Notes: generated by a model from the letters alone, not told the origin. A stretch of 64,000 nucleotides of DNA from Microseira sp041929235 (GCF_041929235.1 NZ_JBHFNP010000246.1:34535-98534), one strand, 5' to 3'. Numbered from the stretch's first letter, positions 54,644 through 62,856 are shown. Program-made: numbers and translations.

Positions 54644-55525
54644 ATGTTTGATAATTTTGAAAAATCCCTAATCGATACCAGCGGCGCAACAATTAACCTG
54701 GTCAAGGGAGGGAAAGGATTTCCTCTACTGCTGCTGCATGGTTATCCCCAAACTCACTTAATGTGGCATAAAATTGCGCCTCTCCTAGCTAGAGATTTTA
54801 CCATTATTGTGCCTGACTTGCGCGGATATGGGGATAGTTCAAAACCCGAAGGCGGGACGAATCATATTAATTATTCAAAACGCGCAATGGCGCAAGACCA
54901 AGTTGAGGTGATGTCTAAACTAGGCTATGAAGAATTTTACTTAGTCGGACACGATCGCGGGGGTAGGGTAGCACACCGAATGGCTTTGGATCATCCTAAC
55001 CGAGTGAAAAAATTGGCTGTTCTCGATATCGTGCCTACCTATAAAATGTATGCTACCACGAATAAAGAATTTGCCACGGCTTACTATCACTGGTTTTTTT
55101 TAATTCAACCCTACGATTTGCCAGAAACTTTAATTGGGTCTAATCCAGAATACTGGTTAAGCAAAGCTTTAGAGGCGTGGAGTCGTAACAACCTATCGGC
55201 GTTTCCCCCAGAAATATTAGGGGAGTACCTGCGCTGTTTTAGCAACCCAGAAACGATTCATGCTACCTGCGAAGATTATCGCGCTGCTGCTACTATTGAC
55301 CTGATTCACGACGAAGCAGATATGAATCAAAAAATTGCCTGTCCTTTGCTAGCTTTATGGGGCGGAAAAGGTTTTGTCGGACGCAGTTATGATGTCCAGG
55401 AAAGTTGGCGAGAAAGGGCTAGTAACGTCAGGGGTAAAGCTTTACCCTGCGCGCATTTTCCGGCTGAAGAAGTTCCAGAAGAAACTTATCAAGCATTGTA
55501 TGAGTTTTTGGTTAATTCAAAGTAG
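54644..55525 (+). CDS. Alpha/beta hydrolase, fluoroacetate-dehalogenase-like
   Basis: 293 residues. The nucleophile elbow reads GHDRGGRVAHR, with Asp as nucleophile and the two carboxylate-binding Arg of fluoroacetate dehalogenases. The halide-pocket residues also fit: YYHWFFLIQ (His-Trp), CEDYRAAATIDL (Tyr) and the catalytic His in CAHFPAEE. The oxyanion-hole segment is LLLHGYPQTHLMW. Haloacetate hydrolysis is therefore a fair prediction, though epoxide hydrolase relatives share much of this. It stands alone, followed by 63-bp tandem repeats. Confidence 0.88.
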   Translation: MFDNFEKSLIDTSGATINLVKGGKGFPLLLLHGYPQTHLMWHKIAPLLARDFTIIVPDLRGYGDSSKPEGGTNHINYSKRAMAQDQVEVMSKLGYEEFYLVGHDRGGRVAHRMALDHPNRVKKLAVLDIVPTYKMYATTNKEFATAYYHWFFLIQPYDLPETLIGSNPEYWLSKALEAWSRNNLSAFPPEILGEYLRCFSNPETIHATCEDYRAAATIDLIHDEADMNQKIACPLLALWGGKGFVGRSYDVQESWRERASNVRGKALPCAHFPAEEVPEETYQALYEFLVNSK

Positions 55526-55537
55526 GGACACGGCGTA

Positions 55538-55726
55538 GAATCAATTTTGGTTGATCCCAAAAGATTATAAAATGCCGTGTCCCTACTTGGGCAACCAGGA
55601 GAATCAATTTTGGTTGATACCAAAAGATTATAAAATGCCTTGTCTCTACTTGGGCAACCAGGAGAATCAATTTTAGTTGATCCCAAAAGATTATAAAATG
55701 CCGTGTCCCTACTTGGGCAACCAGGA
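55538..55726. repeat. Three tandem 63-bp repeats with hairpin potential
   Basis: Units start at 55538, 55601 and 55664 with few differences; each begins GAATCAATTTTGGTTGATCC and ends TGGGCAACCAGGA. AGGGACACGGC (55524) is inverted against GCCGTGTCCCT in the units, making a large imperfect hairpin of the same design as the one at 59419-59477. Since 63 is a multiple of three, frames run through but do not encode a credible protein. The array ends just before the DUF29 ribosome site. Confidence 0.85.
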
Positions 55727-55747
55727 GAATATATCAGGAGGTTTTTT

Positions 55748-56203
55748 ATGAACCCAACTAAGATGGCTCAAGAACTTGCCGAACTTTACGAAACCGACTT
55801 GGCTCAATGGATTGACAAAACAGTCCAATTGCTGGAAGAACAACGGTTCGCAGAAATTGACTTAAAAAACTTAATAGATGAAGTTGAATCATTAGGTAAG
55901 CGTGATAAACGAGAAATTCAAAACCGATTGATTGTGTTGCTAATGCATTTACTCAAGTACGCATACCAGCCAGAAAAACGCAGCACCAGTTGGCTTTCCA
56001 CAATCAACGAACAGCGAAGGCAAATTGTTCTTGTTTTACAAGATAGTCCAAGCTGGAAAAATTACCTGACCGAAAATTTTGCTGATTGCTACGCCAAAGC
56101 TGGACGAGAAGCAAGGGACGAAACTGGACTGTTAATCAAAACTTTTCCTGAAGAATGCCGCTTTGCTGAAGTGGATGTGCTGACTGAGGGTTGGTTACCG
56201 TGA
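55748..56203 (+). CDS. DUF29-family protein
   Basis: 151 residues. It matches the cyanobacteria-rich DUF29 family: YETDLAQWIDKTVQLLEEQRF, EIDLKNLIDEVESLGKRDKR, NRLIVLLMHLLKYAYQPEKR and a C-terminal FPEECRFAEVDVL. Helical, cytoplasmic, of unknown function; often multi-copy and near mobile DNA. The frame is open from 55703, but GGAGG sits 6 bases before the ATG at 55748. Confidence 0.9.
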   Translation: MNPTKMAQELAELYETDLAQWIDKTVQLLEEQRFAEIDLKNLIDEVESLGKRDKREIQNRLIVLLMHLLKYAYQPEKRSTSWLSTINEQRRQIVLVLQDSPSWKNYLTENFADCYAKAGREARDETGLLIKTFPEECRFAEVDVLTEGWLP

Positions 56204-56272
56204 AAGCAATTATCCTGCACCAGATGTTACGAGATTCGCGCCATCAAAGTTTAGATTTAATTTAAAAAATAT

Positions 56273-56749
56273 CTACTGTTGACTAACGGTGCAACTAGAG
56301 AGCGTGGTAGTCCAATTGCCTCTATCTGGACATCCAGATGAGCCAACTCGGATTAAAATGGCTGTTGGTTGACTAGATCCAGAAGCCGTCAGTAAAACAC
56401 GATTGGCGTCGTTACTAATATCCCCTAAAATATACTGACTTGGTGAATAACTGACCCGAACTTGTTGACCGGATAGTTGACCTAGCAGGGGAATTCCGAT
56501 TTGCGGCTGTATCCTCAATAAATTGCCATTCTGGGTAACAGATATGCCATATTTACCGTTTTTTTGTCGCACTTTTGGATCGGGATCGATAGAAGCCATC
56601 ACCCACTGACCTGTGAGGCTGCGAGGGACATTAATATTGGGTTGAGTAGTGCGAGAAGGTTGAGCAATGGTGCGGTGAGCGGTAATAGGTAAAGTAATTA
56701 GAGCGATCGCACTCACTTTAATCGCCGTTTTCGCTAATTGCAAATTCAT
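56273..56749 (-). CDS. Small secreted protein of unknown function
   Basis: 158 residues. A signal peptide (AIKVSAIALITLPITAHRTIA) is followed by a probably beta-rich domain: SLTGQWVMASIDPDPKVRQK, YGISVTQNGNLLRIQPQIG and a C-terminal Cys pair (GCPDRGNW ... SSCTV). I do not recognise the family. It may bind a ligand in the periplasm; no neighbours give a hint. Confidence 0.6.
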   Translation of the reverse strand: MNLQLAKTAIKVSAIALITLPITAHRTIAQPSRTTQPNINVPRSLTGQWVMASIDPDPKVRQKNGKYGISVTQNGNLLRIQPQIGIPLLGQLSGQQVRVSYSPSQYILGDISNDANRVLLTASGSSQPTAILIRVGSSGCPDRGNWTTTLSSCTVSQQ

Positions 56750-56836
56750 ATTATTCCAGCAAGTATCTTGTTCTTCAGGCTTTCACTGCTGTAGATCGTG
56801 CAACGAGTTAATCTATTAACTTTTGCACGATGTTCG

Positions 56837-56985
56837 TTACAGCCTCTATTCCTCAAGTTAGTAGACAGGACTTACGCAAACACCAAAGTTTCTATGAAAA
56901 ATCGCTTTAGAACTAGAGATCGCAGCAAGAAACAAAGGTGATAGGTTAGTCTTGCGTTACAGCCTCTATTCCTCAAGTTAGTAGA
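56837..56985. mobile_element. MITE-like insertion flanked by 30-bp direct repeats
   Basis: GTTACAGCCTCTATTCCTCA (extending to AGTTAGTAGA) occurs at 56837 and again near 56954. Between them lies AGGACTTACGCAA (56867-56879) and the TATGAAAAATCG / GATCGCAGCAAGAAACAAAG blocks shared with the element at 46521. The right terminal repeat is missing. The flanking repeats may be a duplication from insertion or from recombination. Confidence 0.6.
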
Positions 56986-57058
56986 AAGTTGTGAAAACCC
57001 TGTGAAAACCTGGATTAAGTTTTCTTAAGGGTTTTGGTTGAGCAACAACGATGAGATT

Positions 57059-57901
57059 TTAGGCTGCGGCGCGGGTAGGCTTTTTAGCCACCCCTAGCCC
57101 ACGATTGTATTTTAAATAAATCCCTGCGGCGACAAATAGGGCAATGATAACAGCACCAATTCCCAAAGGATTGGGTAACCAAAATATTGCCTCTAAATGA
57201 TTAATTTTACCGGGTTGAAGATGCCAAATTAGCTGATGTCCTTGGTTTTGGCTTTCTGGTTTAATAGCTTTTTCACCTTTAGCAATGCTGCGCGCGCCCC
57301 AAGGTGTATTGAGGTGAAACTCCAGATCTAAAAGCGAACCGGGATCGACTATAACGCTACCATCAGAAGCAATACGGGAAAGCGATCGCAAGTCCAAGTC
57401 GTAACTCAACCGATTTCGCAGCAACAGCAATAAGTTATTCTGTTTTAAGCTAAGGTTAGACTTAATTTCAGGCAAATCTGTATTAGCCGTGACAGCAGGT
57501 TGTTTCTTTCCCTTTTCCGTCGCGTTGAAAAACTGGTTAAACTTCTGCTCTAATTCGGCACCATAATAAAAAGGAATCGTCACCGTTAATTCGGTATCGG
57601 AAATCCGCTGGCTTTTCCCTTGTAACTGCTTAGCCCGAACTTCCAGACTATTTAACCATTCTTGTGCCGTTTTCGGACTCAACGTAGTGAATTGTTCTCC
57701 CAGTTTGATAGATTGTACGATCGCGCCCTGGTTTGGACTATCAAAACTCACATCCAGGTCGTAATCCACACACCCAACTAGCAACAGCGAGGCTATCAAT
57801 ACAATTAACAGCAGCCGCGTTTGCACCACAAAGCCGCGAATACCCCGCCTCACGCCAAAAATAGCCTGACTTACCGCTAAAACAGTTCGTTTTAAGAGCA
57901 T
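57059..57901 (-). CDS. DUF3153-family lipoprotein
   Basis: 280 residues from the ATG at 57901, chosen because GGAG lies 8 bases before it; longer starts would run into the upstream gene. A hydrophobic segment ends in a lipobox (IASLLLVGCVDYD). The DUF3153 domain follows (DVSFDSPNQGAIVQSIKLGE ... RISDTELTVTIPFYYGAELE ... DLEFHLNTPWGAR). A C-terminal membrane helix (IGAVIIALFVAAGIYLKY) precedes a basic tail. It is known only from oxygenic phototrophs, of unknown function. It follows the TPR gene closely on the same strand. Confidence 0.8.
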   Translation of the reverse strand: MLLKRTVLAVSQAIFGVRRGIRGFVVQTRLLLIVLIASLLLVGCVDYDLDVSFDSPNQGAIVQSIKLGEQFTTLSPKTAQEWLNSLEVRAKQLQGKSQRISDTELTVTIPFYYGAELEQKFNQFFNATEKGKKQPAVTANTDLPEIKSNLSLKQNNLLLLLRNRLSYDLDLRSLSRIASDGSVIVDPGSLLDLEFHLNTPWGARSIAKGEKAIKPESQNQGHQLIWHLQPGKINHLEAIFWLPNPLGIGAVIIALFVAAGIYLKYNRGLGVAKKPTRAAA

Positions 57902-57969
57902 TTGCCTTACTCCGCTTCTTTTCATCCCGGTTCGTGCGTCTCTGCGGTTCATTTTAGGCTGATTTTGGC

Positions 57970-58491
57970 TTAGCTTAGCCACCATAACCCAACTAAAGTT
58001 ATGGCGATTGCCGCCAACGCCACCCAAATAAATAGATTATCCTTTGTATTCACCTGGCTGAGATCCACAGGTTCTGGTTGAGGACGGCTACGCGGCTTCG
58101 ACTTAACTGGCGCAGCAGCGCGTCCTAAGCGAGTTTCTGCCGCATTATCTGGCAAAGACGCCAGATCTGGAATTTGAGTCAGCCATTCGGGACGGCGGTT
58201 GAGCTGCGGTGCTTCTAGGATATAACGCAAGCGGCGACCTTGCTTGCGGGTTTCGTAACTGGGATGGTGTTCTAGTTGGGTGCAGAGTGCAATAGCTTCC
58301 TGTCTTTGTCCCGCTGCTTCATACGCCGTCACCAGCCAAATTTGCACCTCGCCTCCCAAGCGCGAGTTCCTTTCTACCAAAGCAGCTGCCTTTTCTAAGC
58401 ATTGCACCGACTGGCGATACTGACCTCGTTCAAACGCCGCTTTGCCAGCTTGGTACTCGGTTTTGACGATTTCTAAACTTTCTTGACTCAT
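57970..58491 (-). CDS. TPR protein with C-terminal membrane anchor
   Basis: 173 residues. The N-terminal half has two to three TPR-like helical pairs (EYQAGKAAFERGQYRQSVQC, VTAYEAAGQRQEAIALCTQL). A basic, Pro-rich linker follows (PVKSKPRSRPQPEPVDLSQ) and then a single C-terminal helix (LFIWVALAAIAITLVGLWWL), so it should be tail-anchored. It is placed directly before the DUF3153 gene, an arrangement I regard as conserved in cyanobacteria. Function unknown. Confidence 0.8.
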   Translation of the reverse strand: MSQESLEIVKTEYQAGKAAFERGQYRQSVQCLEKAAALVERNSRLGGEVQIWLVTAYEAAGQRQEAIALCTQLEHHPSYETRKQGRRLRYILEAPQLNRRPEWLTQIPDLASLPDNAAETRLGRAAAPVKSKPRSRPQPEPVDLSQVNTKDNLFIWVALAAIAITLVGLWWLS

Positions 58492-58825
58492 CTGGGTAGA
58501 GTAATGACTGTGAAGATCGTAACCTTTCTTAACAGTTTTTAGATGAAGAACAGCTTACTTAGGACTGACGCGCGAGAAGACCATCACCTTTGTTTCTTCG
58601 TCGTTCGCGCAGCGGAAGGGAGGCATATCTCTAGTTTCCTTGCTCAACGATTCATAGAAACTTTGGTGTTTGCGGGGTTTCTTGATGCGTTCGCGCCAGC
58701 TAGGGTATGCATATCTCTCGTTGCCAAACCGACGATTTTTCATAGAAACCCGGTTTGTTTGTGTAGGTTCAGTTCAGTCCATTGTGCTGACGGCGTTGTA
58801 GGGATAGCTCTCGCCTATCCTAACA
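58492..58825. repeat. Gene-free spacer with dispersed-repeat blocks
   Basis: Holds a degenerate member of the AGGACTTACGCAA / AAACCCGGTTT family: TTAGGACTGACGCG (58558), AAACTTTGGTGTTTGC, CGACGATTTTTCATAGAAACC and AAACCCGGTTTG (58746). Between the blocks the sequence is unrelated. No protein of merit. Confidence 0.5.
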
Positions 58826-59050
58826 TTACTTAACAGTGTTTAATATCTTACTATGGTCGGATGGTGGTGGCGAGGTCTGCTGCGATCGCAGCTTCTGTAA
58901 TAGCTGGAGATTTTCTGCAATTAGCTGGCGTACCTCTTGCAACTCTAGCTGCGTAGTCATGCGCGCCAGTATTTTATTAATTTTGAGCAACTGGTAAACC
59001 AGACTATTTACCTGATTTTTCAGATTTTTAATCTCTTTTTCATTGTTCAT
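58826..59050 (-). CDS. Small coiled-coil protein of unknown function
   Basis: 74 residues, rich in Leu, Glu, Gln and Lys. The heptad-like pattern (IKNLKNQVNSLVYQLLKINK, RQLIAENLQLLQKLRSQ) predicts a coiled coil. AAAGGAG lies 10 bases before the ATG, supporting a real gene. No conserved domain and no useful neighbours. Confidence 0.55.
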   Translation of the reverse strand: MNNEKEIKNLKNQVNSLVYQLLKINKILARMTTQLELQEVRQLIAENLQLLQKLRSQQTSPPPSDHSKILNTVK

Positions 59051-59502
59051 CGGTCTTTACTCCTTTATCAGCAATTGCAAATGCCATACCCTTGTAATGG
59101 CAGGATGTTCTGTGAGCAAACCTACCAGCCAAAGCAAGTTTGCTCATACCAAGCCAGTTTAACCGCGATACAAATACTTCCGGCTAATGGCTAACAGCTA
59201 ATCGCTAATTGTAGGATTTCGCAGCGCTTAGCAATTAGCAAAAAAGCCACGTTTATTTGTACCGTTCATTTCGTCAAATGGTATCACTATTGTTTGTTTA
59301 ATGTCTACCCTGACGCTTGTTAGGGTAATAGGTTCAGGTTCATTTGCCCTAACACAAGTCAGGCTAACGAGCGTTAGGGCAAAACGAGCAATGAAAGCTA
59401 CAATCCTCTATTTTTCCAGGGGCACGGCGTCGAATAACTTTTGATTTTTACCAAAAAGTTATACTGTGCCGTGCCCCTACAGTCTGAAATTTATTTCAGC
59501 GC
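59051..59502. repeat. 452-bp spacer with a GGGGCACGGC hairpin
   Basis: Positions 59419-59477 form an imperfect hairpin, GGGGCACGGC ... GCCGTGCCCC with an inner AATAACTTTT / AAAAGTTAT pair; the same design as at 55524-55588. Further upstream are GGCTAATGGCTAACAGCTAA repeats and a TAGGGTAATAGG / CCCTAACACAAG stretch. No gene was seen. Confidence 0.65.
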
Positions 59503-60234
59503 TTATTTAACCGCTTTACCAATATAATTTATTGAATCATCCTCATTTATTTTGATTGGCACAACTCCAGTTTTCCAATAATTTATGTAATTAAATAACT
59601 TTAACTTCAAACCATCACCAAAAATATCAAAACCTTTAATATCGATATTTTTAAATCCCGCAGCTTGTAACCATTCAGTTAACTCTTCTGGCTGAATAAA
59701 CTTATTCCAATCATGAACGCCCCGCTCGATTTGCCTCAAAATATTTTCCAATAGCCAAATCATCACCAATTTTGACTTAAAAGTTCTGTTAATAGTGTCA
59801 AATAAAAACAATCCATCTGGCTTTAATACCCTGTAAACTTCTGAAATAACTTGCTCTACATTTTCTACATGTTCTAGAACATCAACGCATACCACCACAT
59901 CAAATGTAGCATCGCCGTAAGGAATATTTTCAGCAACAGCCTGCCGATAATCTATTTTAAATCCACTACTTTCGGCGTGTTTTTGAGCAGCTTGAATGCA
60001 TTTAGCCGACTGGTCTATCCCCGATACCAATACACCCCTCGCTGCCATAAATTCACAGGAAAAACCCCCGCCACAGCCGACATCTAAGGCTTTTAAGCCT
60101 TGCCAATTAGAAACATATCTATCAAAAAATTCAAATCGGGGTTTATTTATATGATATAATGTATAAACTTTTTCCTTGGGATTCCACCATCGCTCTGCAT
60201 ATAAATCATAAAATTCCAAGTTATTTTTTTTCAT
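59503..60234 (-). CDS. UbiG-like class I methyltransferase
   Basis: 243 residues. It has the N-terminal FYDLYAERWWNPKEKVYTLY and HINKPRFEF typical of UbiG, the SAM loop LDVGCGGGFSCEFMAARG, GIDQSAK, the FDVVVCVDVLEHVE post-I block and FLFDTINRTFKSKL. UbiG makes ubiquinone, which cyanobacteria lack, so the substrate here is probably another quinol or phenol, or a lipid. It has no closely linked biosynthetic genes. Confidence 0.82.
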   Translation of the reverse strand: MKKNNLEFYDLYAERWWNPKEKVYTLYHINKPRFEFFDRYVSNWQGLKALDVGCGGGFSCEFMAARGVLVSGIDQSAKCIQAAQKHAESSGFKIDYRQAVAENIPYGDATFDVVVCVDVLEHVENVEQVISEVYRVLKPDGLFLFDTINRTFKSKLVMIWLLENILRQIERGVHDWNKFIQPEELTEWLQAAGFKNIDIKGFDIFGDGLKLKLFNYINYWKTGVVPIKINEDDSINYIGKAVK

Positions 60235-60268
60235 ATTTAGTTATTTTTTGGTAGTAGCGCTTCTGCAA

Positions 60269-60316
60269 AGAAACCGGGTTTCTGTGACTAGATATCTCCG
60301 CAGAAACCGGGTTTCT
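60269..60316. repeat. Two AGAAACCGGGTTTCT hairpins
   Basis: The 15-base palindrome occurs at 60269-60283 and 60302-60316, in the 92-bp spacer between argB and the UbiG-like gene on the same strand. It may act as a transcript 3'-end hairpin for argB. Confidence 0.75.
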
Positions 60317-60326
60317 CAATCCGTGA

Positions 60327-61223
60327 CTACTGCTTGATAAACTCAGAGGCGACGATCATCGAACCAATCCCAGCGTCGGTAAAAATTTCCAACAGTAGGG
60401 CGTGGGGAATTCGACCATCGATAATGTGGGTAGCGCGGACGCCTTGAGCGAGACTCCGCACGCAACAATTTACTTTCGGAATCATTCCCCCAGACACCAC
60501 ACCCGAAGAAATTAGATTTCGCGCTTCTTGAATATCCACCTTGGCAATTAGGGTAGACGGGTCTTTGTAATTTCTCAAAATCCCTGCCGTATCGGTGAGC
60601 AAAATTAGCTTTTCCGCCCCTAAAGCTGCTGCCAATTCTCCAGCTACGGTATCGGCGTTAATGTTATACGCTTGCCCCGTTTCGTCTGCCGCGACGCTGG
60701 ATACAACGGGAATATAGCCGCTTTTAACCAGGGAGTCTATAAGCTTGATATTGACATTGCTGACTTCACCCACAAAGCCAATGCCCTCACGACCTTCTGG
60801 ACGGGCTTTAATCAAATTGCCATCTTTGCCGCAAAGACCAACGGCACAACCACCAGCTTGGTTAATTAGGGAGACAATTTCTTTATTCACCCGACCGACT
60901 AAAACCATTTCCACCACGTCCATTGTGGGGGCATCGGTCACCCGCAGACCGTCTTTAAATTGCGGTTCAATTCCCAACTTATCCAGCCAAGAATTGATTT
61001 CCGGACCGCCGCCGTGTACGACTACAGGACGCAGCCCTACGCAGGATAAGAATACAACGTCGCGGATTACTTTATCTTTGAGCGTGCTATCTTTCATTGC
61101 CGCACCGCCGTACTTGACGACGATGGTGCGACCGGCGAATTGTTGGATATAGGGGAGTGCTTCGCTGAGTACCCGCACGCGCATGGCCTCAGCTTGTTGG
61201 ATGTAATCGGACTCTTTGAGCAT
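60327..61223 (-). CDS. argB: Acetylglutamate kinase
   Basis: 298 residues. It phosphorylates N-acetylglutamate in arginine synthesis. Key parts: IVVKYGGAAMKD, the substrate loop VVVHGGGPEINSWLDKLGI, the GRVNKEIVSLINQAGG-type segment and the ATP-site LILLTDTAGIL. The N-terminal helix (LKESDYIQQAEAMRVRVLSE) is the one used by the arginine-sensitive, PII-binding hexameric type, which fits the glnB gene in the same window. Confidence 0.96.
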   Translation of the reverse strand: MLKESDYIQQAEAMRVRVLSEALPYIQQFAGRTIVVKYGGAAMKDSTLKDKVIRDVVFLSCVGLRPVVVHGGGPEINSWLDKLGIEPQFKDGLRVTDAPTMDVVEMVLVGRVNKEIVSLINQAGGCAVGLCGKDGNLIKARPEGREGIGFVGEVSNVNIKLIDSLVKSGYIPVVSSVAADETGQAYNINADTVAGELAAALGAEKLILLTDTAGILRNYKDPSTLIAKVDIQEARNLISSGVVSGGMIPKVNCCVRSLAQGVRATHIIDGRIPHALLLEIFTDAGIGSMIVASEFIKQ

Positions 61224-61386
61224 GACCAGCTCGGTTAAAAATAATTAAGGCACGACTGTAGTTTAAATTACCAATCTGGCTGTGAGGAAGTTTTTCCCAC
61301 TTGTTTCAAGATTTGGTAATGGGTGACCCCCCTACAAGAGGGGAAGACAAGGAATAAAGTTTGTTGATCGTGGGTCATGGGAGATG

Positions 61387-61509
61387 GACTTACGCCCGGG
61401 GGGGCAGAAACCGGGTTTCTATGAAAAATCGTGGCTTTGGAACCAAAGATCGCAGCAAGAAACCCGGTTTCTAGGATCGTCGTTTTTCCTAGAAACCGGG
61501 TTTCTTTGT
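61387..61509. repeat. Composite repeat with three AGAAACC-S-GGTTTCT hairpins
   Basis: The palindrome occurs at 61406-61420, 61458-61472 and 61491-61505, joined by TATGAAAAATCG, GAACCAAAGATCGCAGC and GGATCGTCGTTTTTCC blocks, after GACTTACG at 61387. This is the fullest copy of the dispersed family. It fills most of the spacer between argB and aroK; the remainder (61224-61386) shows only short repeats. Confidence 0.8.
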
Positions 61510-61531
61510 CTTGCCCTATCCTCTTAAACGC

Positions 61532-62110
61532 TCAGTTTTCAGGATTTATGGGTGGCTTCAGCACGGTGGGAATGGTTTCTATGATTCGTGCTGCGATTTG
61601 TGCGGGTGTTTCCTCGTGGGTAACGGTGATGCGGAGGTCCGCTTGGGCATAAAGTCGCTGTCGTTGAGCTAGGCGCGTTTGTAACTCACCCGCTGGGTCG
61701 GGAACTTGCAGCAGAGGTCGGGTTATATCGCCAGCCAAGCGAGATAACAGTATTTCCACGGGTACGTCGAGCCAAACTACCAAACCTTGTTGCAAATAGC
61801 TCCAATTTTCCCGGCGCACGACGATACCGCCACCTGTTGCGATCGCTAATCTCGTATATGCCGACAGTTCTCCCAGTACCTTGCTTTCTAACTCCCGAAA
61901 GCCTTCTTCCCCGTCACTTTTAAAAATATCGTTAATCGATTGACCAGCTACTTTCTCAATCACCGCATCTGTATCGCAAAACCCGTAACCCATTTTAGCT
62001 GCGAGGAACCGCCCCACGGTTGTTTTACCAGATCCCATCATGCCAATTAGGTAGAGATTGATTCCTCTTAAAAGATCCCTTACCCGTTCTGCTGTATCCG
62101 CTATCTGCAT
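61532..62110 (-). CDS. aroK: Shikimate kinase, copy 1
   Basis: 192 residues. It phosphorylates shikimate in the chorismate pathway. Walker A GMMGSGKTTVG, the DTDAVIE Mg/shikimate Asp, the shikimate Arg in GFRELESKVL, GGGIV, the LID Arg in TRPLLQ and the late Arg in RQRLYAQADL are all present. It lies 65 bases after a second, closely similar kinase gene, in the same direction. This copy keeps the longer N-terminus (ERVRDLLRG). Confidence 0.93.
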   Translation of the reverse strand: MQIADTAERVRDLLRGINLYLIGMMGSGKTTVGRFLAAKMGYGFCDTDAVIEKVAGQSINDIFKSDGEEGFRELESKVLGELSAYTRLAIATGGGIVVRRENWSYLQQGLVVWLDVPVEILLSRLAGDITRPLLQVPDPAGELQTRLAQRQRLYAQADLRITVTHEETPAQIAARIIETIPTVLKPPINPEN

Positions 62111-62174
62111 CGGTATCTGCTATCTGCATCAAAACTAGCATCTAGTTTACCTGGAATTAGAGCGGCTCTAAATT
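62111..62174 (-). repeat. Duplicated promoter segment between the two aroK copies
   Basis: ATCGGTATCTGCTATCTGCA, followed by TCAAAACTAGC, CTAGTTTACCTGG and ATTAGAGC, occurs upstream of both kinase genes (62108-62160 and 62722-62780) with about two changes. The duplication therefore included ~60-90 bases of 5' flank. Confidence 0.8.
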
Positions 62175-62726
62175 TTACGTAATTCTGGCGATGGCTTCTA
62201 TGATTCGTGCTACAATTCGTTCGGCTGTTTCGTTCTTGGTAACGGTGATCCAGAGGTCAGCTTGGGCATAAAGTGGCTCTCGTTGATCCCGGAGCCTTTT
62301 TAACTCGCCCACTCGGTCGGAAACTTGCAGCAGAGGTCGGTTTGTATCCTCAGCTAAGCGAGATAACAGTATTTCCACCCGAGGAACATGCAGCCACACC
62401 ACCAGACCTCGTCGCAGATAGTTCCAATTTTCCTCCCGCAGGATGATACCGCCACCTGTTGCGATCGCTAATCTCGTATATGCCGACAGTTTCCTCAGTA
62501 CCTTGCTTTCCCTTTCCCGAAAGCCTTTTTCGCCCTCACTGTTAAAAATATCCTTAATCGATTTGCCAGCTTCTTCCTCAATAACCGCATCTGTATCGCG
62601 AAACTCGTAACCCATTTCAGCCGCGAGGAACCCCCCCACGGTTGTTTTACCAGATCCCATCATGCCAATTAGGTAGAGATTGAATCCTCTTGGCAGATCC
62701 CTTTGAGCTGTGTCGGCTATCTGCAT
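62175..62726 (-). CDS. Shikimate kinase, copy 2 (tandem paralogue)
   Basis: 183 residues, clearly a duplicate of the adjacent aroK, sharing the MQIADTA start, GMMGSGKTTVG, DTDAVIE, LSAYTRLAIATGGGI and YAQADL. The catalytic residues are kept (Arg in GFRERESKVL, NRPLLQ, REPLY). It differs by many substitutions and small indels, and the C-terminal 10 residues are absent. Both copies may be active, or one may be specialising on another substrate. Confidence 0.88.
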   Translation of the reverse strand: MQIADTAQRDLPRGFNLYLIGMMGSGKTTVGGFLAAEMGYEFRDTDAVIEEEAGKSIKDIFNSEGEKGFRERESKVLRKLSAYTRLAIATGGGIILREENWNYLRRGLVVWLHVPRVEILLSRLAEDTNRPLLQVSDRVGELKRLRDQREPLYAQADLWITVTKNETAERIVARIIEAIARIT

Positions 62727-62786
62727 CGGTATCTGCTATCTGCATCAAAACTAGCGTCTAGTTTACCTGGTATTAGAGCCGAGCTT

Positions 62787-62856
62787 AATTTTACGTAATT
62801 TTACGGTCAGTAACAACCCGGAAATTTTACGTAATTTTACGTTCAGTATAAACCTC
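62787..62856. repeat. Two 35-bp direct repeats with ATTTTACGTAATTTTACG
   Basis: AATTTTACGTAATTTTACG starts at about 62787 and again at about 62822, each followed by a TCAGTA and AACC block. It lies just upstream of the duplicated kinase promoter and could be a regulatory site. TTTTACGTAA also occurs once upstream of copy 1. Confidence 0.6.

Noticed and set aside
55489..55686. Minus-strand frame with a 21-residue protein repeat (STKIDSPGCPSRD)
   Set aside because: It follows the 63-bp DNA repeat exactly, has no ribosome site, and overlaps the end of the hydrolase gene.
55538..55726. Possible CRISPR array
   Set aside because: The three 63-bp units are directly tandem with no unique spacers, and no cas genes are near.
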